From assembly GCF_900143565.1 (NCBI RefSeq), contig NZ_FREX01000018.1, forward strand, positions 151 through 54,428: a stretch of DNA of 54,278 nt. The letters are read 5' to 3'. Source of the DNA: Pseudovibrio sp. Alg231-02 (GTDB lineage: Bacteria; Pseudomonadota; Alphaproteobacteria; Rhizobiales; Stappiaceae). The notes under the pieces are model-generated. The model was not told the DNA's origin. It did not search any database and saw only the letters and a program-made list of their open reading frames with translations. A program made the position numbers and the translations under genes. This document shows positions 1 to 8,019 of this stretch, piece after piece. Position 1 is the stretch's first letter, and each line of letters begins with the position of its first letter.

Positions 1-272
1 ACTTCTCATTTTCCAGCCTAATTTTTTAAAGAGTTCCCAGTAACCAACATAAGCCACCACAAGTGGCTATTGGCAATAATTGCCCTTTTGTCCATTCACC
101 CGGCGTAACCCCGCAGCAACACCTTTTTCCCGGCTGCAACTCTTCGTTGACAGGTGGGCGGTTGCATTCCACATTCATATGTGAGGCTTCGAAACCTCTT
201 TCCACGCGGTACCCGCTCCCGTAACTAGCGGATTTTTTGTGCCTTTTTCCAAAGGCGCAAACCCTTTGATAT
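1..272. other. Left edge, no gene recognised
   Basis: No supported gene lies here. Minus-strand open frames that span this stretch have no ribosome binding site and no family resemblance I can name. Their translation is arginine-, glycine- and serine-rich, as expected for a non-coding shadow. It may be the upstream flank of the structured element at 273-354, or the tail of a feature that begins outside the window. Confidence 0.4.
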
Positions 273-354
273 GAGCGGGAGGGCGGTGAATACAATACTT
301 CCTTCGGGAGGGAATAAACTCGCCTGCCGTGGTCAGGTTTCGAACCTCCCGCTC
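273..354. ncRNA. Candidate structured RNA (three-stem fold), strand unknown
   Basis: A perfect 10-bp stem (GAGCGGGAGG at 273-282 with CCTCCCGCTC at 345-354) encloses two further hairpins. One is CTTCC-TTCG-GGAGG, with a UUCG tetraloop. The other is CCTG-CCGTGGT-CAGG. Together they make a compact three-way junction of about 82 nt. It matches no RNA family I can name; I compared it mentally with tRNA, 6S, SRP, RNase P, tmRNA and common riboswitches. It lies 70 nt upstream of the small ORF at 424, so it could be a leader, a stand-alone sRNA or a DNA-level repeat. The pairing is seen directly; its function is unknown. Confidence 0.3.
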
Positions 355-423
355 GCCAGCGGGCCTTCGAAAGCCCAATGTCGTGCGGTTCATTCAACAG
401 CCAACCACGTGAGGGCTTTGATT

Positions 424-750
424 ATGGACGACACTGCATGCGCCTGTGGCGCCACAAATACTCTTCAAAATGAAATTGACGACGTGAACTTTGCTGTTTC
501 TGATCTTCAGAACCTTGCTTATATGCAGCATCTGGTGCTGAGCGAGCGAATGAAGAACAGCAGTGAGCGTGACGTTCTCTTCACTTTGCACCATGCATTA
601 TCTGACCGCCTAGAGGCACTTGATAAGACCTGCGGAACTTTAACTGATGCGTTATCCGGCACGTTCTTCCCTAAAGGATTTTCCGGTCACGCGACACGCA
701 GCGTCGCCTCTCCAACATTGGTCAATTCTAAAACTGTGTCTCTTGATTAG
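424..750 (+). CDS. Hypothetical small protein, 108 aa
   Basis: I do not recognise this protein. I chose the ATG at 424 because a GAGG-like sequence lies about 10 nt upstream, and because the part of the open frame before it overlaps the structured region and looks non-coding. The product is acidic and helical in character, with a Cys-x-Cys near residues 5-7 and a central stretch rich in Leu, Glu and Asp. The C-terminus is Ser/Thr-rich. There is no signal peptide and no membrane segment. It is isolated: non-coding repeats follow, and no co-oriented neighbour is nearby. It may be a real small cytosolic protein or a chance frame. Confidence 0.35.
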   Translation: MDDTACACGATNTLQNEIDDVNFAVSDLQNLAYMQHLVLSERMKNSSERDVLFTLHHALSDRLEALDKTCGTLTDALSGTFFPKGFSGHATRSVASPTLVNSKTVSLD

Positions 751-891
751 ATCACTGTGAACGGCACTCCAAGGGCTGGCCTCGACCACCCTTGCACAGC
801 CCTTCATGGGTGTCCTGCTGGTCTGCGGCCGGGCGAAGTGTGCCCGCAGGCCAGCATCTTCGTGTGTGTTTTTAGATGCGTTGATGGGTGT

Positions 892-936
892 GGCTCTGGA
901 TCCCTGATCTGCGCGTTGCTTGTCCGGGATGACGAG
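892..936 (-). repeat. Dispersed palindromic repeat copy (GTCATCCCGG family)
   Basis: Read on the minus strand this copy begins CTCGTCATCCCGGAC and ends GGGATCCAGAGCC, with complementary CCCGG- and CCGGG-type arms. The same unit recurs at 1042, 1203, 2484 and 2557. Intergenic palindromes of this style are common in alphaproteobacteria; that is from memory, not a search. Confidence 0.6.
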
Positions 937-1041
937 GGAGGGTGATTGCGTGAAGAGAAGGCGGTGGGCGTAGTTTTCGGCTGATTTTCATGTGCCCGCA
1001 GATAAGTGGGCTTACTCTTTAACCAATTTGCTTCCCCCACT

Positions 1042-1083
1042 GTCATCCCGGGCGGAGCGTAGCGGAGACCCGGGACCCATGAG
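1042..1083 (+). repeat. Dispersed palindromic repeat copy, most complete
   Basis: TCCCGGG at 1046-1052 pairs with CCCGGGA at 1069-1075. The loop contains CGGAGCG-TAG-CGGAG, and outer TCAT/ATGA arms extend the palindrome. It is the best-preserved member of the local repeat family. The whole interval 751-1221 otherwise holds no gene that I can support. Confidence 0.65.
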
Positions 1084-1202
1084 TGCCTGACGGCAAACGC
1101 TAGGCTAGCGCTATGCAGCAATTATCGTATAGGTCCGGGCTCGGGGGCTGGAAAGACAATGGTGGGCGGGCTTCTTGCTCTTCAGCCAGTCGGCTCCCCC
1201 CG

Positions 1203-1221
1203 GTGTCATCCCGGGCGAAGT
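1203..1221 (+). repeat. Half repeat at the left flank of the IS481 element
   Basis: The sequence TGTCATCCCGGGCGAAG stops at the left end of the insertion sequence. A matching half in opposite orientation abuts the right end of the element at 2484-2500. This suggests insertion into, or recombination at, such a repeat. Confidence 0.55.
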
Positions 1222-2480
1222 TGTTTGTCCCGGAGAGATGGTTGACGTTTGTTCGGGGACATGGGTGACGGTCATGTTATGATGTTAAGTCGATTTTTGC
1301 GACAGTGTTAGCGGCGAAACACACGTTGAAGATCTCAGGTTTGTCTGAGGGACGTATGGCGAGAGTGTAGCCACGGAAGCATTTGGGGACATACCAGAGC
1401 CTGCCTTTAAAGCTGATTTCCGCTCTTGTTCTGGGTACCTTTCGGACCATTGTTCCTTTGGGATAGCTGATATCTGGAAGGTGTTTGGGAAAGATATGCT
1501 GTGAGATTGTATAGCGGCTGATAGGTGGCGCTAATCCAAGTGCTTCATGCGGGCGATGGAAATTATAAATCCGCCTCCATTGATCAAAGGCCGATTGCAT
1601 AGTGCGGTGACTGCGAAATGTTCTGTATGCCAGAACCTCCTCTTTCAGGGTTCGGTTAAACCGCTCATTCTTGCCTTTGGTTTGAGGATGAAAAGGTCTG
1701 GCATGGATCAGGCGGACACCAAGATGAGCCAACCAGATCCGCAATGGTGTCCAACGCTGATCGGTAAGAGCTGTCCCCCATGGGGAACCGTTGTCAACCA
1801 GAAAGGCTCTCGGCAAGCCGTAGAGCTTAAAGCTCTCTTCTAAAGCCGTTTTAACTGTATTGGTGCGTTGGTCTGGGCAAGCCTTAAGGCAGGTCGCAAA
1901 CCGGGAGTGGTCGTCGACAACCGTGAGAGGATGGCAACGAGTGTTATCTTCCAGCCTGATCCAACCTTTAAAATCCATTTGCCAGAGTTGATTAGGAAGA
2001 GGAGCTTCAAATCGCTGCCAATCCGGGGACCTTGGGGTTGATTTCGGTTCAATACGGTCATGGCGCTGTAGAATGGCGTGCACCGTGGAGCTTGCTGGAA
2101 TTGTAATGCCTTTATGCTGCAGATAAGCGCGGATCTTTCGAGCACCCCAAGCCGGGTAAGTATCACGCACTGATAAAATCCTCTGCTCCACCTCCTGTGG
2201 TGAACGTCTAGGAGATGTTTTGGGCCGGCGGGAGAGATCATTCAAGTCTTCTCCCGCACGCCACCGCCTCAGCCATTTATAGCCTGTTTGTGGGCTGATA
2301 CCGAACCGGCGACACAAGGCACGCCAATTAGCATTGTCCTGATCTGCAAGTCGGACAAACTCTTCTCGAAGTTTCATTGTTGAACACTCTTGCCAAGGCA
2401 TCCCGGTCCCTCCCTGAATGCCATGTTAATGTGTCAACCATCTCTCCGAACACCTGTAACCTATGTCTCCGGTATGTACA
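1222..2480 (-). mobile_element. IS481-family insertion sequence, apparently complete (about 1.26 kb)
   Basis: Both ends begin with TGT and align over about 50 nt without gaps when the right end is reverse-complemented. Each end contains two similar blocks of the type CGGAGA-ATGGTTGAC and TTCGGGGACATGGGTGAC. They appear in swapped order on the two sides, so the terminal inverted repeats are imperfect but clearly related. The element contains one full transposase gene. I see no target-site duplication: the left flank ends CGAAGT and the right flank starts TCGGGG. It lies inside a cluster of dispersed palindromic repeats. Confidence 0.85.
1277..2401 (-). CDS. IS481-family transposase, 374 aa
   Basis: This is a DDE transposase that would cut and join the ends of the surrounding element. 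The N-terminal part (about 1-110) has two helix-turn-helix-like segments, including CRRFGISPQTGYKWLRRW, and a YPAWGARKIR motif typical of the family. The integrase core (about 130-300) shows the catalytic acidic residues in MDFKG, VDNGSPWG and GKNERFNR. The start at 2401 gives the family-typical N-terminus MPWQECS and is preceded by a strong GGGAGGG. The frame is intact from start to stop and the length is normal, so the copy could be active. It is inserted downstream of murU, pointing away from it. Confidence 0.9.
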   Translation of the reverse strand: MPWQECSTMKLREEFVRLADQDNANWRALCRRFGISPQTGYKWLRRWRAGEDLNDLSRRPKTSPRRSPQEVEQRILSVRDTYPAWGARKIRAYLQHKGITIPASSTVHAILQRHDRIEPKSTPRSPDWQRFEAPLPNQLWQMDFKGWIRLEDNTRCHPLTVVDDHSRFATCLKACPDQRTNTVKTALEESFKLYGLPRAFLVDNGSPWGTALTDQRWTPLRIWLAHLGVRLIHARPFHPQTKGKNERFNRTLKEEVLAYRTFRSHRTMQSAFDQWRRIYNFHRPHEALGLAPPISRYTISQHIFPKHLPDISYPKGTMVRKVPRTRAEISFKGRLWYVPKCFRGYTLAIRPSDKPEIFNVCFAANTVAKIDLTS

Positions 2481-2483
2481 TCG

Positions 2484-2500
2484 GGGGCCGGGATGACGTC
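2484..2500 (-). repeat. Half repeat at the right flank of the IS481 element
   Basis: GGGCCGGGATGACGTCA is the reverse-orientation counterpart of the half repeat at 1203. It follows the right end of the insertion sequence by only 3 nt. Confidence 0.5.
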
Positions 2501-2556
2501 ATAGAGGGTGCATTTTCTGAATGGAAATCACTCAGTCCCACGATTTATCCTCTGCC

Positions 2557-2602
2557 GTCATGCCGGACGAGCGGAGAGGTGATCCGGTATCCAGAGCCCA
2601 GA
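2557..2602 (+). repeat. Dispersed palindromic repeat copy
   Basis: GTCATGCCGGACGAGCGGAG is followed by GATCCGGTATCCAGAGCC. This is the plus-strand counterpart of the copy at 892-936, with the CCGG arms conserved. The rest of 2501-2669 has no gene. Confidence 0.55.
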
Positions 2603-2669
2603 TGTTTGTGGAAGTTACCCAAATGCATTGAGTATTGGCGCATCAGCTAAGGGGGAGGTTGGCTGAGGT

Positions 2670-2691
2670 GGCCCGCACAATTTGGCGGGCC
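2670..2691. terminator. Stem-loop downstream of murU
   Basis: A perfect 7-bp stem, GGCCCGC-ACAATTTG-GCGGGCC, lies about 17 nt after the murU stop. The T-run (ATTTTTT) follows on the plus strand, whereas murU is read on the minus strand. It is therefore either an end-of-operon stabilising hairpin or a terminator for leftward-facing readthrough from the IS region. Confidence 0.45.
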
Positions 2692-2707
2692 TGTCCTATT
2701 TTTTAGA

Positions 2708-3442
2708 TTAGTTTGCGCTGTTGGCGATGGCGCGTTCGGCGTCATCGAGGCCTTGGGGCGTTCCAACGTGCAGCCAAAGGCCATCGCCTTCGACACCGAA
2801 GAGGCGGCCATTTTCAATCGCTTTGTCGAACAGCAGATTGAGGGAGAATGGGCCTTCCGGCGTATCCTTGAACAGCCGTGGATGGATCATCGCGGTACCG
2901 GAATAGATGAAAGGTGCCACAGAACGCTCATCGCGGCGTTCCAGCTTGCCTTCATCGTCCATCAGGAAGTCGCCTTTGCCGTCATAACCAACCGCATTGA
3001 CGGCTGGTGCGAGCAGCATCAGCATATCCATCTGATGGTCATCCCAGGTTTCTACGAGGAGATCCAGGTTCGGCTTTACCCCTTCCAGCCAGAAGCTGTC
3101 GGAGTTTTTCAGGATGAACGGATCGGTGCCCAGAATTGGCAGGGCTTTTTTTATGCCGCCACCGGTATCCAAAAGCTCTTCGCGTTCATCTGAGATCTTG
3201 ACATCCAAGCCTTCAAACCTGCGGGCATGGGCCTCTACAAGGTCGGCAAGGTAATGCACGTTGACAACGCAGGTTTCGAGGCCAGCATCCTTCAAACGTG
3301 TTGCTGCGCGCGCGAACATTGACTTACCGTCCACCTCGATGAGAGGTTTTGGGGTTGTCGCCGTCAGGGGCCGCATACGTTTACCCAGCCCTGCGGACAA
3401 AACCATTGCCGATTTAGGGTGGAAGGAAATTTCTTTAGGCAT
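2708..3442 (-). CDS. murU: Nucleotidyltransferase, MurU-like (N-acetylmuramate-1-phosphate uridylyltransferase)
   Basis: Sugar-phosphate nucleotidyltransferase of 244 aa. The N-terminal nucleotide-binding signature is AMVLSAGLGKRMRPLT followed by PKPLIEV, and metal-binding acidic residues are likely in the ILKNSDSFW segment. Related proteins are annotated as mannose-1-phosphate guanylyltransferases. The gene directly follows a TsaE-AmgK fusion, and that points to MurU, which converts MurNAc-1-phosphate and UTP to UDP-MurNAc in cell-wall recycling. I chose the ATG at 3442 because it gives a normal family N-terminus; an in-frame start at 3499 would overlap the upstream gene by 26 nt. It is the last gene of the divL-tsaE-murU run. 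Substrate assignment is inference from context. Confidence 0.8.
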   Translation of the reverse strand: MPKEISFHPKSAMVLSAGLGKRMRPLTATTPKPLIEVDGKSMFARAATRLKDAGLETCVVNVHYLADLVEAHARRFEGLDVKISDEREELLDTGGGIKKALPILGTDPFILKNSDSFWLEGVKPNLDLLVETWDDHQMDMLMLLAPAVNAVGYDGKGDFLMDDEGKLERRDERSVAPFIYSGTAMIHPRLFKDTPEGPFSLNLLFDKAIENGRLFGVEGDGLWLHVGTPQGLDDAERAIANSAN

Positions 3443-3473
3443 CTCGTTGTCTCTGTCGTTTTGTTCTCTTGTT

Positions 3474-4985
3474 TCAGTCGCCACTTTGGCTCGTCTCATT
3501 TGACGAGAGTATGACAGTGAACATGGGTTTGAGTTTTACTTCCCCTAATTGTGCAAAGCACTGCCGCACGTAATTGCGGATGCGAGGAAGCATCTCCATG
3601 TATTTAGGTTTTCCGAGCTGCTTATCAAGACGTACAAACGCGCCAAGGATCTTGGCATTGCGCTGCAACGCCAACACAGCAACAGCATTCCGAAACGCCA
3701 TTTCATCAAAAATGGGTTTATGTTTTCTTGCCAAGTCGCAATATCTCTGCAGCAAATGCTCCTGCAGGTCGGCTGGCATATCCACGCGTGCATCGTACAC
3801 GAGCGAGGCAACATCATAGGCCGCGGGGCCCATCATTGCATCTTGGTAGTCAATAAGACCCAGCTTATTGAGACCTGATGCTTCTGGCAACCACATGATA
3901 TTCGGGCTGTGGTAATCCCGTAAAAGCAGAGTTAGCTCGCCCTGGAGGACTGGCTCCAGCAGCTCTTGCCACGCTTCAACATAGCCGCGGCCTTGCTGTT
4001 CTGTTGCTGGTGCTCCACTGGCGTAAGGCAGATACCATTGGAGGTAGAGGTCTGCCTCCGTGATCAGCACTTCGAAATCGCAAGGCTTCAGCTGATGGGG
4101 TTTGCCATCCGCCTGCAATCCTGTTTGCCAGTCGCAGCTGTGAAGCCGGGCAATGTCGTCAATGGCCAGCTCGTAGCGCTCTTTGACCGCCTCACCGTTT
4201 TCGGTGATGATCTGGTCGCCGAAATCCTCCAGCAGCGCCAATCCGTTTTCCGGGTCGGCGGCCAGTCGTTTTGGTACGCGGAACCCATGATCCGCCAAGG
4301 CGTTGCCGACGGCGAAGAAGGCAGTAACGTCCCTGGCGCGATGTACGGTTTCGCCGTAGGTTTTGCCAGTGGGCAGACGCGGCTCTGGCCCAGTTGGCGG
4401 ACTATCCATAAAGACGACTGTCTCACCGTTTTTGTGAAGTCGAAAATAGGTCCGCATGGAGGCATCGCCCTGCACATGCTCACGCCCGGCATCAATCCAG
4501 CCGGATTTTTGCAGCAGAGCGCGGCGGGCAGCGAGGCGATCAAGGCGGTTCTGCCAGCTTTCGCAGTTGGCTGTGAGGGTGATCTCGCGGGTGTCTGGCT
4601 CGGTGCCTTCTGTCAGTTTCAGGTCCAGCGCTTCCGGCCAGTAGGATGGGTCTCCCATCTCTGGCCATTCAATCAGCGCGACACCGGTTTCCAGATATTC
4701 GTCGAGCCCAAGCTCTTCCAGCTCTTCCGGTTCTTCAATGCGGTAGAGGTCGAGATGAGCGACGGACATTCTTGGCAGGTCGTAGGTTTGAACGAGCGTG
4801 AAGGTGGGGCTTGGGACTTCCAGATGAGGGTCAGCTGCCAGATGGCGCAGCAGTGCTCTGCTCAAGGTGGATTTGCCTGTGCCAAGATCTCCGGAAAGAG
4901 CAAGTACGTCTCCCTCTTTCAGCAGCTCAGCCAAATCCGCAGCAAAGAGCTCAGTTGCTCTCTGATTGTCGAGAAGTACCTTCAT
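3474..4985 (-). CDS. TsaE-AmgK fusion: tRNA t6A ATPase plus amino-sugar kinase, 503 aa
   Basis: Two domains are visible. Residues about 1-150 are TsaE, the ATPase that supports threonylcarbamoyl-adenosine modification of tRNA: Walker A GDLGTGKST at 32-40, then SPTFTLVQTY, HLDLYR and LIEWPE. Residues about 165-490 are an aminoglycoside-phosphotransferase-type kinase with the catalytic loop LRDYHSPNIMW and the metal motif DYQDA. In Pseudomonas and Caulobacter AmgK phosphorylates MurNAc/GlcNAc at C1 and works with MurU, which is the next gene here. The two genes are normally separate but adjacent; here they form one polypeptide, and the single frame is uninterrupted. The 250 nt up to divL hold no gene. 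Confidence 0.88.
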   Translation of the reverse strand: MKVLLDNQRATELFAADLAELLKEGDVLALSGDLGTGKSTLSRALLRHLAADPHLEVPSPTFTLVQTYDLPRMSVAHLDLYRIEEPEELEELGLDEYLETGVALIEWPEMGDPSYWPEALDLKLTEGTEPDTREITLTANCESWQNRLDRLAARRALLQKSGWIDAGREHVQGDASMRTYFRLHKNGETVVFMDSPPTGPEPRLPTGKTYGETVHRARDVTAFFAVGNALADHGFRVPKRLAADPENGLALLEDFGDQIITENGEAVKERYELAIDDIARLHSCDWQTGLQADGKPHQLKPCDFEVLITEADLYLQWYLPYASGAPATEQQGRGYVEAWQELLEPVLQGELTLLLRDYHSPNIMWLPEASGLNKLGLIDYQDAMMGPAAYDVASLVYDARVDMPADLQEHLLQRYCDLARKHKPIFDEMAFRNAVAVLALQRNAKILGAFVRLDKQLGKPKYMEMLPRIRNYVRQCFAQLGEVKLKPMFTVILSSNETSQSGD

Positions 4986-5235
4986 ACAATTCGCCTCAAG
5001 AGCAGCTGCACATAGTCGCGCTCACGCAGAATGCTCTAATCTATACTTTCCAAGCGTACCCTCAAAGCAAGACTGAACTTACTTACCAAGGATACGTACC
5101 AATCTATTAGAGCAGGCCGCGTTCATTTAACGACACACGACGCCCCCGGAATTCTTCAAGAGTAAGCACTTGCCAAAACCAGCAAAGGAACTCAAGCCCC
5201 AGAGGCATTTATCTGACCGAAAACTGAAGGATGAG

Positions 5236-7752
5236 TTATTCCGCCGCTTCCAGCGAATGGACATGCGGCTCAAGCGGGAAGGTGCAATCCACTGTGGTGC
5301 CCTGCCCTTCGGCGGAGGAAATATCGACTGTACCGCCGTGCAGCTCGACAAAGCTCTTCACGATCGAGAGGCCAAGGCCAACGCCCTGACGGTTTCCACC
5401 AGCCCCGCGGCCTACAAAGCGCGAGAAGACCTGGTCCAGCATCTCCTGAGGGATGCCTGCACCATGATCTTTGATGCGGAAGCGGATTTCGTTTTCATCA
5501 CGCTGGCAGCTGATGTCTACCAAGCCGCCCTTGTCGGAGTAGCTGATCGCGTTGGACAGCAGGTTGAAGAGAACCTGACGCAGTCGCCGTTCATCTGCTT
5601 TGAGATGGCCTATGCCCTCAGGCATGTGGGTGCGGAGCGTGATGTCGGATTCGACCAGGCGATCTTTCAGGCCTTCGACAGCCTCAGATACCGTCTGCGC
5701 AACATCGACCTCGGAGATTTCGAGCTCCATGATACCGGCATCGACAGTTGCCAGATCAAGGATGTCGTTGATGATGTGCAGCAGAGCAGACGAAGAGGAC
5801 AGAATGTAGTCGGTGTACTCTTCTTGCTTCGGAGACAGATCACCAAACTTGGCATCACCCAACAACTGCGCAAAGCCGATGATGGTGGTTAGCGGGGATC
5901 GCAGCTCGTAGGACACGTGCTGAATGAAGGCGTTCTTGAGCTGATCAGCTTCCTGAAGCGCATCATTGGTGGCGTGGAGGGCACGTTCCACGTTGACCGT
6001 ATCAGTGACGTTCACGAAGGTGAGCAGCGTGCCTCCATCTGGCAGCGGTACGGTGACGTAGTCGATGACAGACCCGTCGACCCGCTCCATGCGACCAGAA
6101 ACGCTGGTGCGGTTGTCGGACAGGCCTGTTACGCCACGGGCAAGCTCTTGCCAACGGTCGGATTCGCCCATCAGCTCCTTGCAGGTGTCCAGCAGGTCGT
6201 TGACGTGTGGATCACCTTCGAGGAACTCCTGAGACAGGCCCCAGACCTCAGCAAAGGCCGGGTTGGACAGGCGCATGCGTCCGTTGGAGCCGAACACGGC
6301 GACAGCTTCTGTCAGGTGGTCAAGCGTTTCCCGCTGTACCCGGGTCAGTGCGTTGAAGCGGCTTTCCAGATCCAGCTGCTCGGTCACGTTCTCGTAGAAG
6401 TACGTCACACCACCTTGCGGATGCGGGCTGGCGATCACGCGGAGTGTCCGTCCATCTGGCAAATGCCACCAATACGCCTGTGCATCCAAGGCGTGGTAGC
6501 ATTCCAGATGCTTGGTTCTCCAACCACGATAGTCAGCCTGCTCTGGCAGTTTACGAGCTGCGCGCAGGGCGTCGAGCAGCTCACCTTCTTCCGGCTTGGT
6601 CTCCAGAAAGCTCTGATCAATATCCCATAGGGAGCGATAGGCTGCATTATAGAACTGGAGACGATGATCAGCACCAAACACGGCTACAGGAGTTTGAAGT
6701 TGATCGAGCGTACGCGTATGGGACTCTAGTGTGCGGCGAAGCTGTCCCTGTACACGTTCAAGCTCGGAAATATCCTGAGCAAGACCGGCATTGCCATGCT
6801 CAGAATTCACGTCAGTCAACTCAAAGACACGCCGTTCACCCGCAGCCACAACCGGCATTGGCGAATGATAGACACCGTCGGTCTGGCGCATCATGTTGAG
6901 TTTGTTGCGGCCTTTTGCTTCCAGCAGCTCAATCTGCTCATCAACCACAGTGCGGGTGCTTTCGGCCTCGACAGCATCCACATAGGCTGAGTTGACCCAG
7001 ACAAGCTGGCCATGGTTGTCGCGTTGCCATGCAGGCCCCGGCAATGCGTCTAACAGGCTATGAAGCGAGGAGATCTGCTCGCGCAGTTCTTTGTTTTGCT
7101 CAGCAAGGCGGGCGCTGAGCTGACGGTCTCCGGTCAGATCACGCAGGCGCAGGACTGCCAGTCCACCTGCGGTATGGCCGGATGCTTCCAGATAGACCCC
7201 GTCGGTGGTCGTTAAGGTTAACCGGAAGACTTCGCCGTGGCCGCGCAAATGCTCCAGAAAAGCGCGCAGGGCCTCGGCGGATTTGACGTCCAACCATGTC
7301 TCGAACTCGACGAGCTGCGAAAGGCCGCCTGCGAGTTCAAGGTTTTCAGGTAGATGTCCGGCAACACCGGGATGTTTGGCCTCACCATCCCAGACTAAAA
7401 GGAGACTGTCTTCTGTTTCCAGCAAGCTTTCTAGGCGGTCAATGCGCGCCATCGCATCGGCTCGGTCCTGACGCAATTGCAGGATGGACAAAGAGTCATT
7501 CCTGCGGATGCGGACAAGCACAACGGAGGCTGCGACTGCGTACAAGGCGATGCCGGCCGTTGCCGCGACCCAGACAACCTTGAAGGCGTCAACTGAACTA
7601 CCTGAAAGAGCTGGCAGAATATCCATAGCCTGAGAGAAACCAGCAGCACCCAGGAGAGCAAACACAGCAACGCCCATCAGGTTCAGAACGAGTCTAAACC
7701 TTCTACGCCACAGCACGTTAACACGCGCGTGTTTATGCCAGGATGCTGGCAT
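5236..7752 (-). CDS. divL: DivL-type PAS sensor kinase with tyrosine in place of the phospho-histidine, 838 aa
   Basis: Membrane-anchored cell-cycle signalling protein. Two N-terminal hydrophobic segments (LVLNLMGVAVFALLGAAGF and a second about 25 residues later) precede several PAS-like domains. A HisKA-like dimerisation region and an ATPase domain follow (N box NLLSNAISY, G1 DHGAGIP, G2 GVGLGLSIVKS). The H box reads HVSYELRSPLT, so the usual His is Tyr; its codon is TAC at 5908-5910. That is the diagnostic feature of Caulobacter DivL, which senses DivK and controls the CckA-CtrA pathway. The position just upstream of tsaE also matches. I chose the ATG at 7752 because AAAGGGG precedes it; a TTG at 7830 is possible. 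Confidence 0.88.
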   Translation of the reverse strand: MPASWHKHARVNVLWRRRFRLVLNLMGVAVFALLGAAGFSQAMDILPALSGSSVDAFKVVWVAATAGIALYAVAASVVLVRIRRNDSLSILQLRQDRADAMARIDRLESLLETEDSLLLVWDGEAKHPGVAGHLPENLELAGGLSQLVEFETWLDVKSAEALRAFLEHLRGHGEVFRLTLTTTDGVYLEASGHTAGGLAVLRLRDLTGDRQLSARLAEQNKELREQISSLHSLLDALPGPAWQRDNHGQLVWVNSAYVDAVEAESTRTVVDEQIELLEAKGRNKLNMMRQTDGVYHSPMPVVAAGERRVFELTDVNSEHGNAGLAQDISELERVQGQLRRTLESHTRTLDQLQTPVAVFGADHRLQFYNAAYRSLWDIDQSFLETKPEEGELLDALRAARKLPEQADYRGWRTKHLECYHALDAQAYWWHLPDGRTLRVIASPHPQGGVTYFYENVTEQLDLESRFNALTRVQRETLDHLTEAVAVFGSNGRMRLSNPAFAEVWGLSQEFLEGDPHVNDLLDTCKELMGESDRWQELARGVTGLSDNRTSVSGRMERVDGSVIDYVTVPLPDGGTLLTFVNVTDTVNVERALHATNDALQEADQLKNAFIQHVSYELRSPLTTIIGFAQLLGDAKFGDLSPKQEEYTDYILSSSSALLHIINDILDLATVDAGIMELEISEVDVAQTVSEAVEGLKDRLVESDITLRTHMPEGIGHLKADERRLRQVLFNLLSNAISYSDKGGLVDISCQRDENEIRFRIKDHGAGIPQEMLDQVFSRFVGRGAGGNRQGVGLGLSIVKSFVELHGGTVDISSAEGQGTTVDCTFPLEPHVHSLEAAE

Positions 7753-8019
7753 GTTGTGCCCCTTTCTTCGCCGCCTCAGATTCGCATCACACGCCGCATT
7801 GGTGTCACGAATCGCGAATAAGTCGCTCAACTGCCTAACTTAACGACTGATTCGACAATCAACATAACCTGATTGATTTTTGGGAAGAAGAGGATCTTTA
7901 CAAAAAGTAAACAAATTCTGTGGGCGAAATAATCATCCACTACAATCTGTAGTAAGCCCAACAAGCGCACCCCCAATATATTGAAAGTGTGTTTATTGGG
8001 CCTAGTAGAATTCATGGAG

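Noticed and set aside
330-350. GGTTTCGAACCTCCCG resembles a tRNA T-arm
   Set aside because: No acceptor, D-arm or anticodon stem can be fitted around it; the pairing belongs to the long stem at 273-354.
26-397. 123-codon minus-strand frame at the left edge
   Set aside because: It has no ribosome site and no family resemblance, and it overlaps the three-stem structure; treated as a shadow.
757-945. 62-codon plus-strand frame
   Set aside because: It runs through a palindromic repeat and lacks a ribosome site; composition is unlike a protein.
1216-2486. Target-site duplication around the IS481 element
   Set aside because: The flanks (CGAAGT and TCGGGG) do not match at any length of 4-8 nt.
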